Below, piece by piece: positions 1-12,800 of a DNA stretch of 64,000 bases. The stretch covers positions 338,032-402,031 of the forward strand of contig BDDC01000001.1 of assembly GCA_001662425.1 (NCBI GenBank), given 5' to 3'. The notes beneath the pieces are model-generated. The model was not told the origin of the DNA. It made no database searches and saw nothing but the letters and a program-made list of their open reading frames with translations. The position numbers were made by a program, and so were the translations under genes. The stretch's first letter is position 1. Every line of letters starts with the position of its first letter. This DNA is from Chlamydomonas sphaeroides (Eukaryota; Chlorophyta; Chlorophyceae; Chlamydomonadales; Chlamydomonadaceae).

Positions 1-3000
1 AAGAGCCGCCGGGGCCACCGCCTGGGGCCGCTGGCGTCGCGGCCCGGGTTGAGGATGGCCCCGGACCCAGCGCCCGGCCGGCCGGGGCCCCGTCTCCTGC
101 GGAGGTCTCCGCCTCGCCGTCGCCGCCGCAACACGTGCCCGGCGCTGCGGCGGCGCTGGCGGCGGTGCTGGCGGCCGCCGCCAAGGCGGCGGCGGCGGAC
201 GTGATCGCCGCCGCGTCAGTGCAGCCGAGCGGCAGCCGGCAGTCCGGCGGCGCGGCGCCTGCGAGCGAGGCGGCGGCGGATGCGGCATTCAGGGATGCGC
301 TGGCGGCGGGCCGCGGCGCGGCGGCGGCAGCGGCGGCGCACGGGGCCCCGCGCGAGGCGGCTCCCTCCGCAGGAGGATCTGGGGCGCACCCCTCGGCAGC
401 CCCAGCCGCCAGCCGCGACGGCTCCTGTGGCTCCTGCCGCCGCAGCACGCGCGGCCAGCAGAGCCAGGACGCAAGCGGCGGCAGCGCCGCCCGCGCCGAG
501 CCTTTTGGCCCTTCGACAAGGGCAGCGCAGACGACCGCCTCTGGCGGCGTCGGTTCCCCGTCCCGGAAACAGCGCGTCCCAGAGGCAGGGCCCTGCGCCG
601 CGGGCTCCACTCCGGCCCAAAGCAGCGGAGCGCCGCCGCCGCCGGCCTCGCCGGCCCAGGCTGCCGCCGCCGCCGCTGCGATCACGGCCAGCGGGGAGCG
701 TCCCGGCCCGCTGGCAGCGGCCGGAGCGGCGCCGGCAGCCGCCGACGCGGCGGCGCCTGCTGCAGCAGCGGCACCGGCAGCTGCCGGGGCCAGCACGGCC
801 GGGGACGCGGGGCGGCCGGGCGGTGCGGGCGCCGAGTACGACGCCCACGGCGGCCTGCTGCCTGCCGCGGCCTCATCCAGCCTCAGCCGCGACGCCGCCT
901 CGGACGCCACGGCCTCGGCAGCCGCCGCGGGGCTCTCCGACGCACAGCCGGCCGCGCAGCGGCCCGCAGCGCCGCAGGAGCAGCCGCCCTCGCCCCTCAG
1001 GGAGCCGTCGCACCGCAGCCCTGGCAAACAGCAGAAGGTTGAGGAGCCCAAAGACGAGGTGCTCTACGGAGACGGGGCCATGCTGGGGGCGCTGGTGGTG
1101 GAGGCGCAGGGCGGCGCGTCTGCCGAGCCCAAGCCAGGGCGTGGGGCAGAGGCCGAGGCCCGGGCGGGCAGCGGACCGGGGCTGACGGAGGCCATGGACG
1201 TGGACGATGTGGAGCACAACGGAGGCAGTCCGTCGGCGGGCGGGCCGGGGCCATCAGCCGGAATGTTGCCGGACGGCCACGCCCGCGTCAAACATGAAAG
1301 CGCGTTGACGGAGGCGGCGGGGCCGGCCCGGGACGCGACGGCGGCGGCCATGGACTCGGCGGCGGCGGAGGCGGAGGCGGAGGCGCAGCTCGCGGCGCAG
1401 TTTGCGGCGGAGGCGGAGGAGGACGGCAAGGACGAGCTGAGCTTTGAGGCCCGCATGTCTCTGCTGGCGAACGTGGTCAAGCAGGCGGAGGCCGAGGCCG
1501 CAGCGCGCAAGCCACCGACGCCGTCTGCAGCGGCCGGCGCCGCCGACGCGTTCACGAGCACAGGCCGCAACGGCGAGCGCCGGCGCAAGGCCGCGCGGCC
1601 GCAGCGGCAGCTGCCGCTGGCGGCGCCGCCGCCTGGCGGTGCCGCCGACGCGGTGGTGCACCTCGACGTGGGCACGCTGCTGCCGTCGCCGCGCGCCGCG
1701 CGGCCGCTGGCGGCCGCCGCCTTTGCCGCCGCCGTCAACAGAGCCGACGGCTGCGCTGTGCCGGCACTCGGCAAGCGGCCGGAGGTGGCGGCGATGCTGG
1801 CGGCGGAGGCTACTGCGGCGGTGGCAGCCGCCGCCGCCGCCGCGGCGCCTGCGGCGCCGCTGCCTCCGAGCCTGATCCCCCTTGGCAACGCGTTGCCGGC
1901 GGGGTTACCGGCGCCGGTGCCGGACCCCGCGGCGGCGGCTGTGGCTATGGCGACTGCGGCGGCGGCGGGTGTGCCGCCGCTCCTGCCGTACGCGGGGCTG
2001 GCCCAAAACATGCAGCTGGTGGAGCAGATGGAGCAGATGAGGCAGATGGTTGAGGCCCAGGTGCGGACCGGTGTTGGTTGGGTTGTGCGCGCAAGATGCG
2101 AGGGGCCCATCATGCGTGCACTGGCGGGTGGCGGGTTAGCCAGACGATCGCGGAGGGGCCGCTGGGGTCTGAGGGACGGAGGCCGGACGTCGCGCAGAGC
2201 CCGTCCATACCCATCGCGCCCGCCCCCACCAACCCCGACCGTGCCCAGGTCGACCGCATCCAGCAACTGGAGAAGAACCTGGGCGCCGAGAAGGCCAAGC
2301 ACCAGGCGGCGAGGGACAAGGTGAGCCGCGCAGCGAGCCCCGGGGCCCATGCCCTGGTCCTCGGCCTTGGCTCCGCCACCAGGCATGCACCTGCTGCGGC
2401 CCCAATACGGCTTTGCTGGCCAAACAGGGGGGATGCCGCCTGCTTGACCGCCGGCCCGCCGGTCCGCCCCCGCCTGGCGCGCACCGCCCGCTGCGTGTGC
2501 CCGTTTCCGGCGCCCCCCATCGCCAGCTGCAACAAGGGGTCCATTGGTCGGGGGCTGGGCAGCGGCGCGTGTGTCGGTGTCGCTGAGCTGCGGCCGGTGT
2601 GCAAAGATGTCTTTGGCCCGGCCCGCGCCTCCCTACCCTACAGCTCAAGTCGCTAGAGGCCGAGCTCAAGTCGGCGCGCGCGGCGGCGGCGGCGGTCGCC
2701 GAGAAGGAGGCCACCAGCGCGGCCGCGGAGCGCCTGCTGACGTACTCGCTGCAGCTGCAGGGCACCTGCCTCAGGTACCGCCGCCGCGACCGCGGGCTGG
2801 GCGCGTGCTGGCAGGAGGGGCTGTGGGCCCTGTGCGCCTTCGTCTCCGCCGGCCCTGCATGCCCACGGCTTGGCCGCGTCTAGGAGTAGGAGCCCCGCCT
2901 AGAAGCAGGAGCCATGGTCAACTGCCTGCAGCGGCCTCTGCGGGCCTGCTCTTGGCGCAGAGCCCGCCTCAAGCCTGCCCGGGGCTCGCCGGCGTTTTGC

Positions 3001-5812
3001 GGGCGGTGTGTGCCTTGACCGACGACTTTGGCTGTCCTTGGGCTTGGTCAAGCGACAGGCGTCGGCTTCCGGGGCAGGTCGGGCCACGCCGGCCCAGGCT
3101 ACCACCGGCATGTGCTGCACCCGACGTGACTCTGTTGGCCCGCCCGCCCCGCCCCGCTCCCCGCGTGCTCCGGCCCCCGCAGCGCCGCCGAGACCGCCGG
3201 CATGGTGCTCGCGCGCCTCGAGTCCTTCGCCGGCCTCGACGCCGCCGCCGTCGGCGCCGCGCCGCCGCCGCCGCCGCGCTCCGCCGAGCTGTCTGCGGCA
3301 GCGGCGCAGCGGTGCGGACAGCTGGAGCAGCTGGCCTCCCGCCTCGAGGACACGCTGGCGGGGGTGCACTCGGGGCTGGTGGCGGTGCGGCGACACGAGC
3401 CCGCGGCCTGGGCGGCTCTGGCGCCCCACCTGCCGGCCGCGGTTCGCGAGGCGGCCAAGCCGCTGGTGGGTGCGGGCTGCCGTCAGTCGTCGAACGTGTA
3501 GCATTGGTGTAGGGAGGCACCGAGGCCCGCACCCCACGCTACTCGCCGCCCTGCCCCGTCCCCTCTGCGGTTGGCGCTCCTCGAGCCAACCATTCCATCG
3601 GCCCCTCCACTCCGCCCCCTCCACAGCCCGTGGCCCCCCGCGGCGCGCGCAACCTGGCGGAGGAGGTGGCGGCGCTGCAGTGCCGCGACGGCGAGGTGGC
3701 GGCGCTGACGGCGCGGCTGGCCGCCATCGTGCAGCTGGTGGAGCAGAGGGCGGCGCTGCTGGTGCGCCATGGGGCGGGCGGGGGCGGGGGTCGCCTCCTC
3801 ACAGGGAAAAACACAGCCCGTAACCCGCTGCCCCCAGCCGCCTGCCTGTCTGCCTGCCTGCCTGCCTTCCCCGGTGGCCTGTCGCCATGCAGCCCCAGCC
3901 TTCCTGTCGCTTGCCCTTGCCTGACTCGCCCCGTGCGACCCCCGGGTGCGCGTGTGGCTCTGTGCCCGCAGGCCGCGCCCGCGCAGGCTGCGTTTGTGAT
4001 GGTGCTGCCACACTCGCGACGGGGGCCCAGCAGCGTGATGCAGCTGGTGCAGCGGCTGGCTGTGGAGCTGCCCGAGGGCACGGTGCTGGCGGTGCCCAGC
4101 AGCGAGGTGGGGCGGGAGGGGGGGGGAGAGGGAAAGGGAAAGGGAAAGGGAAAGGGAAGGGCGGGAGAGGGACATGATGGGAGAGAGCAGGCATGGTCTT
4201 GCTCTGCGGTTCCTCGTGCGAGCAGGTTGCGTCTCTCGTGTGCGAGCTGAATTGGTTGCGCCTGGCGCCGACGCTTGCTCGCATGCCGCCTGCCCGCGCT
4301 CGCCCCCAGGTGCCCGATGAGCTGCTCAACGCAGCCGTGCCCATGCCCCTGCCGCCGCCCGCGCCCGCCGTGCCGGCGCCGCTGCCGCCGCGGCAGCCGC
4401 AGCAGCCGGCGCAGGAGCGACGGCCACCCGCGGCCGCGCCGCCGCTGCGACGAGCCACGCCGCCGCCGCCGGGGCCCTCCGGCGGCGCGGCGGCGGCGGC
4501 CGCCGGGCGCCGCCGCACGCGTGACCGCGAGGGGACGGACCCCGAGTGGCAGCCTGGGCGGCCGTTGCCGGTGCCTCGCAGCAGGAGCAACGCAGCGGGC
4601 GGCTCGGAGACGGAGTCCGAGGGTGAGGGCGGCCCCATGGCCCGCCGGGCGCGCGCCTCGGCCGGTGGGCCTTCGGCCGGCGGCGGCGCGCCGCCGCCGC
4701 TGCAGTCGCAGCCGCCGCCGGCTGGCGGCAATCGGCACTACCTGAGCGCGCTTCAGGAGCCGCACCACGCGCCGCCGGTCGGGCCGCCGCCGCACCGCTC
4801 GCAGCCGCAAGCCTCGACGGCGCGGCAGCCGCACGTGCCGCTGCCGCCCGGCCGGTCCGCGGCGCCGCCGCAGGGGCCGGCGCCGCCGCCGCCGGGCGGC
4901 CGCGGCGGCGGCGGGCCCGTGCTGGCCGCGCCGCTGCCGGCCAGCATCCTGGCGCCGCTGCGGCCCCAGCCGCCACCGCAGCGAACGCAGCAGCAGGCGC
5001 AGCAGGCCCAGCACCCTCACCCGCAGCAGCAGCAGCAGCATCCTCACCCGCAGCAGCAGCAGCAGCAGCAGCTCCGGGGCCAGGGCCACAGTCCGCTGGC
5101 GGCGGACGACTTGCGGGCTGCCGCCAATGGTGCTGCCATGCTGGCATCGTTGCCCACCTCTGCCCGCCGCGCGCCGGTGCCGATGCACCAGGGCGGCAGC
5201 AGCGGCGGCGGCGGCGGCGGCCGCGACGACGTCTCGCCGCCGCGCGGCGGCGGCGCCGCGCGGCCGACGACGTCGCCGAGGCAGCACGGCGGCGGCAACG
5301 GCGGCGGCAACGGCGGCGGCAACGGCGGCGGCAATGGCGGCGGCGGCGGGGGCTCGGGCGCGAGGGGATCGGCACAGCAGCGATTTCTGCAGGAGATGCT
5401 GGAGGCGGGGTTGCGGGCGCGGGGCGAGGAGCGGGCGCATGAGGAGGATACCCATGCGGCCGCGCAGGCCCACCGGCAGGCGGGCGGCGGCGGCCGCACC
5501 AGCGGCGGCACGGGCCTGATGGCGGCCGACCTGGAGGCAGCCATCGACCCGGACCGGGTGGGGGTGCTGGCGGCGGAGTTTATGCTGCGCTCCATCGCGG
5601 GAGGCGACCGGGTGGAGCCTGGCCTTGGCAGGGGCGCGGGGCCTGGCGGCGGCGCGCCGTTGATGCGCTACAGTGCGTCGCCGCTGGACCGGCGGGTTGG
5701 GGGCGGCGGGCAGCCGGCGCCGCCGCGGGCGCTGCAGCAGGGCGGGCAGCAGCACGAGCAGCAGGGCGGGCAGCGGCTAGCGACGCGCGAATATTACGAT
5801 GACGTCTTGTGA
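1..5812 (+). CDS. Large low-complexity coiled-coil protein, 5'-truncated by the window edge
   Basis: The reading frame is already open at base 3, so the start lies to the left. Exons by frame and splice consensus: 3..2060, 2249..2320, 2644..2774, 3183..3465, 3627..3761, 3972..4106, 4310..5812, giving about 1438 residues in view. The first exon encodes a long Ala/Gly/Pro-rich, acidic-patched region. Residues from about 670 to 970 (exons 2-6) are helical, Leu- and Glu-rich, and look like coiled coil (for example QQLEKNLGAEKAKHQAA). The last exon is Pro-, Gln- and Gly-rich, with HPHP-Q5 blocks near 5020-5075 and a run of GGN codons near 5290-5350, and it ends in REYYDDVL. I recognise no catalytic domain. 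Family and function are unknown; a scaffold or nuclear regulatory protein is a guess only. The exon phases all agree, which supports a real spliced gene. Confidence 0.7.
4126..4160. repeat. GGAAAG/GGGAAA microsatellite in an intron
   Basis: The intron at 4107-4309 holds several tandem copies of a six-base purine unit (gggaaa). It is a simple-sequence repeat on the sense strand. No function is evident. Confidence 0.8.
5020..5075 (+). repeat. CAG-type tandem repeat encoding polyglutamine blocks
   Basis: Two near-identical units, each a His-Pro-His-Pro segment followed by five to seven CAG codons, lie in frame in the last exon of the first gene. This is a replication-slippage type repeat that probably varies in length between strains. 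Confidence 0.75.
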
Positions 5813-6158
5813 ACTGCGGAGGTATGAGTCGTTTCAAGTGCTGGTGCTGGTGTGGGGCCTGGTGGGTTATGCAGATATTGCCGGATGCGGTACGGGAGTG
5901 TGCTTAGGAGGAGGTGCGAAGTGGAGCGGGCGCAGGTGGCCGAGCGGTGCCATGCGGGGGCTGCGCGCATCCGCACGGCCTCGGCGGGGTTGGAGGACAT
6001 TGCTAGATAGAGAAGAGGAGATCTACGCAGACCTCTGCTGTGGCACGTAGATTACGCTTTCGGCCCTGCTGCAAAGCCTGCTCCCCGGGAATGCATGCGT
6101 GGGTTCTTGGGAGCACTTGCACAGGCAGCGCTGAGCTCTGCAGCAGCATGCCGTGCCC

Positions 6159-6163
6159 TGTAA
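6159..6163 (+). terminator. Putative TGTAA poly(A) signal
   Basis: TGTAA is the usual polyadenylation signal in volvocine and related green algae. This copy sits about 350 bases after the stop of the first gene, on the right strand, and implies a 3'UTR ending near 6180. Confidence 0.5.
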
Positions 6164-6256
6164 CAGTGTGATTCTGTCATGTGGCTGGACGGCTGGACAA
6201 TGCGCAGAGATTGGAGGGCAGGGGGGAACCCTGTTCGAGGGTTCGGCGTCGCAGGC

Positions 6257-6778
6257 CTAGGATGGGGCGATGGGCGACGCGAGCGCGCGTCGACCCGGGG
6301 GACAGCGCCAGCCCACACTCTCCCCGAGTGACCAGGCGCACTCCAAGCAATTTTCTAAGATATGCGGAAGCTTGCGCCACCGGTTTCCGCGCATGCCCGC
6401 TATCGGCACATGCAACCTTTCGGTGAAGCTGCCCGTGATGCTTGCGTAGAGCGCCACCGCATCTATTGAGTCATAGAGTATCGGCTGGCGCCTCCCCTGC
6501 GGCTCATTGGATGCTCGAGCGCTGCTACTGCTGTGCATGTACGCGCTCGCGCCAGGGGCAGCAAGCGGGGTTGCGACCGGTCCCAGTCGATACTTGATGA
6601 AGGGGTCTTTCACTCTGATGCGGTACTGGGTGCTGAAGAGCTCGGCCGAGGACACCGTGGCGAGCCAGGTCGCTGCATGGGGCCAAATGCAGTACACGGC
6701 GAAATTTACCAAGTCGCCGCGCGAGCCCGCAGCCCGCAAACATACACGCCCGCTCCGACACCCAGGACTGCAGCACAC
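6257..6778 (-). other. Open frame on the minus strand, uncertain coding status
   Basis: A 173-codon frame lies head-to-head with SEC61A. Part of it reads unlike the usual Arg/Pro/Ala shadow composition: it has hydrophobic and aromatic stretches such as NFAVYCIWPHAATWLATV and then RIRVKDPFIKYRLG. It has no ATG at the open end and no recognised homology. It may be an exon of a small unidentified gene, or a chance frame in promoter DNA. Confidence 0.2.
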
Positions 6779-6912
6779 CCACCAGTCCCTCGCTGCTTCT
6801 TGGCAGCGTTGCTCCCCCGTAGCGCCAGATCATTGATCGCTGCCGCCGACTACCGACGTTGGAGCGCACCTAGCGAACCCGGATCTGGTCTAGGAGTGTA
6901 TTAAAGGCGACG

Positions 6913-8682
6913 ATGGCGGGCTTCCGGCCGCTCAACCTCGTGCGGCCGTTCCTCGCGGTCTTGCCCGATGTTCAACAAGCCGACCGTCGCGTTCCGTTCA
7001 GGGAGAAGTTCCTGTACACAGCGGTGACGCTCTTCATCTTCCTGGTCTGCTCCCAGCTGCCGCTCTATGGCATCAAGACCAACTCGAGCTCCGACCCCTT
7101 CTACTGGGTCCGTGTCATCATGGCGTCCAACCGTGGTACCTGCATGGAGCTTGGTATCTCCCCCATCGTCACCTCCGGCCTCGTCATGCAGCTGCTGGCG
7201 GGCTCCAAGATTATCGACGTCGACAACAGTGTGAAGGCGGACCGTGAGCTGCTCAACGGCGCGCAAAAACTGCTGGGCGTGCTCATCACCATCGGTGAGG
7301 CCGTGGCCTACGTCGTCTCCGGCATGTACGGTGACGTCCGTGAGCTGGGCGCCATGAACGCCATCCTCATCATCACCCAGCTCTTCATGGCCGGCATCAT
7401 CGTCATCTGCCTGGACGAGCTCCTGCAGAAGGGCTACGGTCTCGGCTCTGGTATCTCCCTCTTCATTGCCACCAACATTTGCGAGTCCATCATCTGGAAG
7501 GCCTTCAGCCCCTACACCATCCAGAGCGCCCGCGGCGCTGAGTTTGAGGGTGCCATCATCGCCATGTTCCACCTGCTCATCACCCGGACAGACAAGGTGA
7601 GGGCGAGTCTTGCGCGGGGTTCGCAGCGCGTTCTCCTTCAGATGCGGAATCTGGGCGTCGTACCGGTCGCGATGCTAGGGGTTCATGATCGTGGCTACCA
7701 GCAGCATGGGGGCACCAGCCGTTGTGTGGCTCAATGCAGCGGGCCGGCGGCCACCCCTTGTTTCGTAGTTTGCAAGGGCAGAGCTCCGATCCGTGACACG
7801 AGCGGTCCCTGCACGCTGTCTCGGTGACTCTGAACCGACGACGCTGCACCTAGCACGTTACGGTCGTATCTTGCTGTCCTGCCCTTGGCTCACGTTGGTG
7901 CTGCCTTACCATGCCTCTCTGCCGCCGCTCCCCAGGTTCGCGCCCTGAAGGAGGCCTTCTACCGCACCAACCTGCCCAACATGACCAACCTGCTGGCCAC
8001 CGTCCTGGTGTTCCTAGTTGTCATCTACTTCCAGGGCTTCCGCGTCGACCTGCCCGTGCGCAACAAGCGCGCTCGCGGCCAGCAGGGCAACTACCCCATC
8101 AAGCTGTTCTACACCTCGAACATGCCCATTATCCTGCAGTCCGCCCTGGTGTCGAACCTGTACTTCATCTCTCAGCTGCTGTACAAGCGGTACGGTGGCA
8201 ACTTCCTCGTCCAGCTGCTGGGCCGCTGGCAGCAGACTGAGTACGGCAACGGCCAGATGATCCCCGTGGGCGGTCTGGTCTACTACATCTCGCCGCCCGG
8301 CAGCCTGACGGAGGTGGCGGCCAACCCCCTGCACGCGCTGTTCTACATCACGTTCATGCTGACCGCCTGCGCCCTGTTCTCCAAGACCTGGATCGAGGTG
8401 TCGGGCAGCAGCGCCAGCGACGTCGCCAAGCAGCTGAAGGAGCAGCAGATGTTCATCCAGGGCCACCGTGACACCACCGCGTCGCTGAAGAAGGAGCTGA
8501 ACCGCTACATCCCCATTGCCGCGGCCTTCGGTGGCATGTGCATTGGCGCCCTCACCATCGTCGCCGACTTTATGGGTGCCATCGGCTCGGGCACTGGTAT
8601 CCTGCTGGCCGTCACCATCATCTACCAGTACTTCGAGACGTACGAGAAGGAGAAGGCGCAGGCGCCAGGGTCGCTGTTCTAA
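6913..8682 (+). CDS. SEC61A: Protein transport protein SEC61 subunit alpha
   Basis: This is the pore-forming subunit of the ER translocon, which passes nascent secretory and membrane proteins across or into the ER membrane. Two exons, 6913..7596 and 7936..8682, join in phase after TDK with VRALKEAF and give 476 residues, the usual length of eukaryotic Sec61 alpha. The start MAGFRPLNLVRPF and blocks such as YGLGSGISLFIATNICE and GQQGNYPIKLFYTSN are characteristic. About ten membrane segments are expected from the family, and several are plain in the translation (LGVLITIGEAVAYVVSGM, MNAILIITQLFMAGIIVICL). The last residues are cytosolic and charged, ending GSLF. The intron is 339 bases with GTGAGG/CCCAG ends. 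Nothing is missing; this is a housekeeping copy. Confidence 0.97.
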
Positions 8683-9866
8683 GCGATCAGCAGAGCGATA
8701 GCGTGGGCAGACGGCGGCCCGCCGAGGGGCGCCGCTTGGACCTGACGTGTTCGGCTAATCGATGTAGCTAGGCTGCGGCGAAGGGCCCTGACATTTGACA
8801 ACAAGATAACACTAGCAGATAGGCTTCTGGGTGCTGACGTGTGTGCGTGCGTAGTCTGGGCGCCGGGCAACAGGGCCCTGGACTGAGGTGTTGTTGTGGT
8901 AAGGATTCGGGTAGTGCCACAGGAGGATGGGGCCAATGTCCCCAATCGATCGCCAGCGTGGGATGATGGGACGTGTGGGTGGGTGCAGGAGTTGTGCCTC
9001 GTGCAAGAGGTTTGCCGGGCGCACGCTGGCATGTAGCTGGCTGGCAGAGGGGCGTGTGTCGAGCACGTGAGGTGGATATGCAGCAATGCGCATGGGTGGC
9101 TTCGGTCGGACGTGCATGTCCGCCCGCAAAGCTGACGTTGCTGGCGGTGAGCTTGCAATTCGCAATGGACGGCCTTCGGTATCGCGTCATATTTTCTCGT
9201 GCTCCCTGGGGTGCCGCGCACAAGAGCAGCACATGGCGTAGTCGGCGTACAGGCTCGGCACGCCGACATTGCTGATGTCAGAACTCTTGCTGTCAGTCCT
9301 CGCGAGACTTTGAAGTCAAGCCTCCTTACAGCTACAACGATGTCCTTGCTGTTCTAAATAAAAAGCCTCCTTGGAGCCCGCCACGCAGTGGCCTGTGGGC
9401 ATTGCCAGCACCGTACCATGGCTCTGTTGCAGCACTGCAACGCCAGCGTATGCCCACCCGGTCCCTCCTACACCCGGCCACCAAGGCGGCCTGGCCTTCT
9501 ACGTCCCTCTACCTGCTGCACATGAGCCGAGGTCAATTGTGGGCACCAAATGCACACACCTGGCTCTGATGGGCGTAAGTGGAGGTGTGTCCTGAGTCCC
9601 CCGAATTCAATATCCACTTCAGGAGAGTCTCGTCACCAGGTTCACCAGCGCCTTGCGGCGGTCACGCACGAGGCCACAAGCACTCCCTAGTACATACTTT
9701 CTAAGTTCTGCTCGCTTCACTGAGACCAGGAGCAGCTCACACAACATATCGGCACACGAAGGACACCATCCTGCGCAACCCATCCCCTGCCCCAAGCACA
9801 TCCCCCCAAAGCTCAGAACGCCTGGCTCCGCCCTCGCCTCAACCATTCCCTCCCCGCTGATGCTGC
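8683..9866. other. Convergent intergenic region, 3'UTRs
   Basis: SEC61A (+) and the hydroxyacid oxidase (-) converge here. I see no clear TGTAA for SEC61A; an AATAAA-like run lies near 9355. A TGTAA for the minus gene lies at 9326-9330. No gene was recognised. Confidence 0.6.
9326..9330 (-). terminator. Putative TGTAA poly(A) signal for the hydroxyacid oxidase
   Basis: The plus strand reads TTACA, that is TGTAA on the minus strand, about 540 bases after the stop codon of the minus-strand oxidase. Confidence 0.4.
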
Positions 9867-12800
9867 TCACAACTTCGACACCAGCGGCGCCGCCGCGCGG
9901 ACGCCGCCGCTGCAGCTGCACGCCGCGCAGCCGACGGCTGCCGGCACCGCGGCGGGCGCCGCTCCCGGCGCCGCCATGAGCATGTGCGGCCCGATGTCGC
10001 GCAGCGAGGCGCAGCCCGCCAGCGCCATGGTGAGCTCGATCTCGGATCGCAGCGTGCGCAGCACGCGCTCCACGCCGCCCTGCCCGCCCACTGCCAGCCC
10101 GTACAGCACAGGCCGGCCCAGCAGCACAGCAGTAGCACCCAGCGCCAGAGCCTGGGGAGGGAAGGGGACAGGGCCGAGGCCAGGGAGGTGCACTTTGATG
10201 CGCGTACGCGACACGCTGGCTGCGGCCAGAACACGCGGGCCGCCCGCCCGCTGCCCCCGCGGCAGGCTGCCCGCGTGCCCAGTCGCGCTCTGCCCAGCCC
10301 ACCTGCTAGGCGCCCCACCCCAGGACACCTGGTCCTGAAATTCCCCCCAAACCCCAGGCATTACCAGCCCCCAACGCCCCGAAACCCAAGCGCCACCCCC
10401 CAAAACCCGAGACCCCAACGCGCGACCCTCAAACCAGCCCCCGTAGGCCCCATCAAGCCCAGCCCACCTTGACGACGTCGGTGCCTCTCCGCACGCCGCC
10501 GTCCATGAGCACCGGCAGCCGACCGCCCACCGCCGCCACGATGCCGGGCAGCGCGTCCAGGCCGCTGGGCGCATAGTCCAGCTGCCGGCCTGCGGGGCAG
10601 GAGGGGAGGCAGCGGGGGACGCAGCCAGGCGTGCGCACGTCACCAAAGCCAGCGGCGCGAGGGGCACAGGGCAGGCGAACAGGCGTGCTGCTGCGTGGAC
10701 GCCTGGCGTGCCGTACTAACCGCCGTGGTTGGAAACCACGATGGCGTCCACGCCGTACGCAACCGCCAGCTCCGCGTCGGCGGGCGCCAGAAGCCCCTGC
10801 GGCGGGGTGGCACGGGTGGGGTGGGGTGGGGGGCTGGCACGCGCCCAGGAGCCGTGCTGGGGCTGAAGCAGCAGCCCGCTCGGGTCCGCGGCGGCAGCGA
10901 AGCCACGCGATGGGCGCACGTGCCTACCACGGCCTGCCGCCGCCCCGCTGCCGCCCAGCCCTACCACACTCCATGGCCCTTGCCCCTGCTTGCCGCTGCT
11001 CGCGCCCACGAGCGCCCCCCGCCGGCGGCGGCCCGGGCCCCCTTGCCCCCACCTTGACTATGATGGGTAGCTTGGTGACGGAGCGCAGCCAGGGGATGAA
11101 GTCCCACGTCAGGCTGTCGTCCACCTACACAACCCGCAACCAGGGCGTCGGGGCTGGGGTCAGCGCAGCAGCGGCGGCCGAGGGGCTGGCGCGATAATCG
11201 TTCCGAGGTAAGGGTTGGGGTCTGGGGCAACGCCATGCGGCAGCGCTAGCGCTGGACAGCCGAGGGTTAACACAGCGTTGCGGCGGCTTGGGGCGGCTTG
11301 GGTTTTCCCACGCCACCTGCCTCGGCCGTGAACAGCTTCATGAGGCCAGAGCCGCCGGCTGCGTCGCGAGCCTGCACCGTGGAGCCAGTGGAGAGGTACT
11401 CCAGGTTGCGCAGCGCCAGGCCGGGGGGCAGCGTGAACCTGGGGGTTGGGAGGAGGCGCCACGCGCCAGGCCAGGGGGAGGAGGTATCGCGCGGTCGAAC
11501 GGGTGCATTGCGGCGGCGCACGGCACTACAGGAGCGCCCATCGGCTGGACATGGGAGGGCCAGGCGGGCAGGTAGGACACGGGGGACGGGGCGTCTGCAG
11601 GCTATCGCGGCAAGGGGCAGCGGCCGCACCCCAGCCCCACCGTATGACTGCCCGCAGCTGGGGCAAGCGCGGCAGCGATGTACGGCGCGCCGCGGCCTGA
11701 CTGCGGGCGCACCTGTTGCGTGCGTCCGCCTCGCGGTTGCCCAGCCGCTGCGCGTCTACCGTCACCATGAGCGCGCGGAAGCCTCGCGCCTCGGCCTGCG
11801 AGCGAGCGCGCGCGGTGTGGGCGAGCGTTGCAGCCGCGTGGAGCCGCACAGCCGTGCCGAGCGGTGAGCGGGGCGCCGTGGAGGAGCAGCGGGCGGGAGC
11901 CAGGGTGCGGTAGGGCAACTGGCAGCTGGGCTCGCGAGCACAGCCCCAACGCACCTCGGTCACCCACCGCCGCACTACATCGCGATTCCTGCAAGCCACG
12001 CCGGGTGCAGGCGTGCGAGTTGCTCATGCAGCTCGCAGCAGCAAAAAGGGACGCGTAGAGGAGCAGCTGCTGCCGCTGACAGCATGTGATGCCTCGGGGC
12101 GTGCATCGCGGGCTGGACCCCAGCTGCCACCGCCGCTGGCGCGCCCTCGCCGCCACTGGCGGCTCTCTTATGACGCCACCGCGCCAGACAGCGGAGGGCG
12201 GACCGGAACACCGCGTGTGGATGCTACCCGGCTACATCCGTGCTGACATCGCCGCACAACACGACGGGCACCTTGGGCGGCGCACCTGATGACGTACAGC
12301 TGGAAGATGCGGTTCTCATGGCCCGTGGACTCGATCTCCGCCAGGCTGGACGTCGCTGCGGCGCCGGGGGAGCCACAACCACGCACCACGGACGGCGTCA
12401 CACCGGCATTGGACGCCGCACGCTGGCGCTGGGCAATCCTGACACCCCTAGTACGGCACCTAGCGCCGTGCCCAGGATGCGGCAGTCGGGCCCGCTCCGT
12501 GGCGATGGGGTCCGCCAGGCTACGGCAGTCGGGCCCGCCAGGCTGCAGGCAGTGGGGGTGCAGCGGCGCACGCGCTCCCTCACGTACCCACGGTGGAGAA
12601 GGTGAAGGGCACCCCCGCGGCCTTGGCGGCGCTGCAGGTGGCCACCTCGCGGCCGGCGTGCGCCAGGCCGTGCATGGCCATGGGCGCCACCCACACGGGC
12701 ATGCTGGACCTGATGCCTGAGGGCAGCGGGGGAGCGGCGGGGAGTGCAGGCACCAAAGAAAAGTGACAAGGCTGATAGGGACCCAGCTCCCGCCGTGCCC

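Larger units (their letters stand above)
5813..6912. other. Intergenic region between the first gene and SEC61A
   Basis: This stretch holds the 3'UTR of the upstream gene, with a TGTAA poly(A) signal at 6159, and the upstream region of SEC61A. A 173-codon open frame on the minus strand (6257-6778) is discussed separately. No RNA gene was recognised. Confidence 0.6.

Noticed and set aside
1064..2386. 440-codon minus-strand open frame
   Set aside because: Shadow of the Ala-rich first exon; it has no motifs and no splice logic.
3008..3823. Plus-strand frame of 271 codons between exons of the first gene
   Set aside because: Wrong frame; the exons 3183..3465 and 3627..3761 join with correct phase instead.
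5290..5350. Regular short repeats that could suggest a CRISPR array
   Set aside because: They are in-frame GGN codons in a eukaryotic coding exon, without unique spacers.
3539..5755. 738-codon minus-strand open frame opposite the first gene
   Set aside because: It is rich in Arg, Pro and Ala with no conserved motif. It is the complement of a GC-rich coding exon whose plus-strand exons join in phase.
5936..5950. tRNA-like A-box (tggccgagcgg)
   Set aside because: No matching B-box or cloverleaf at the right distance.
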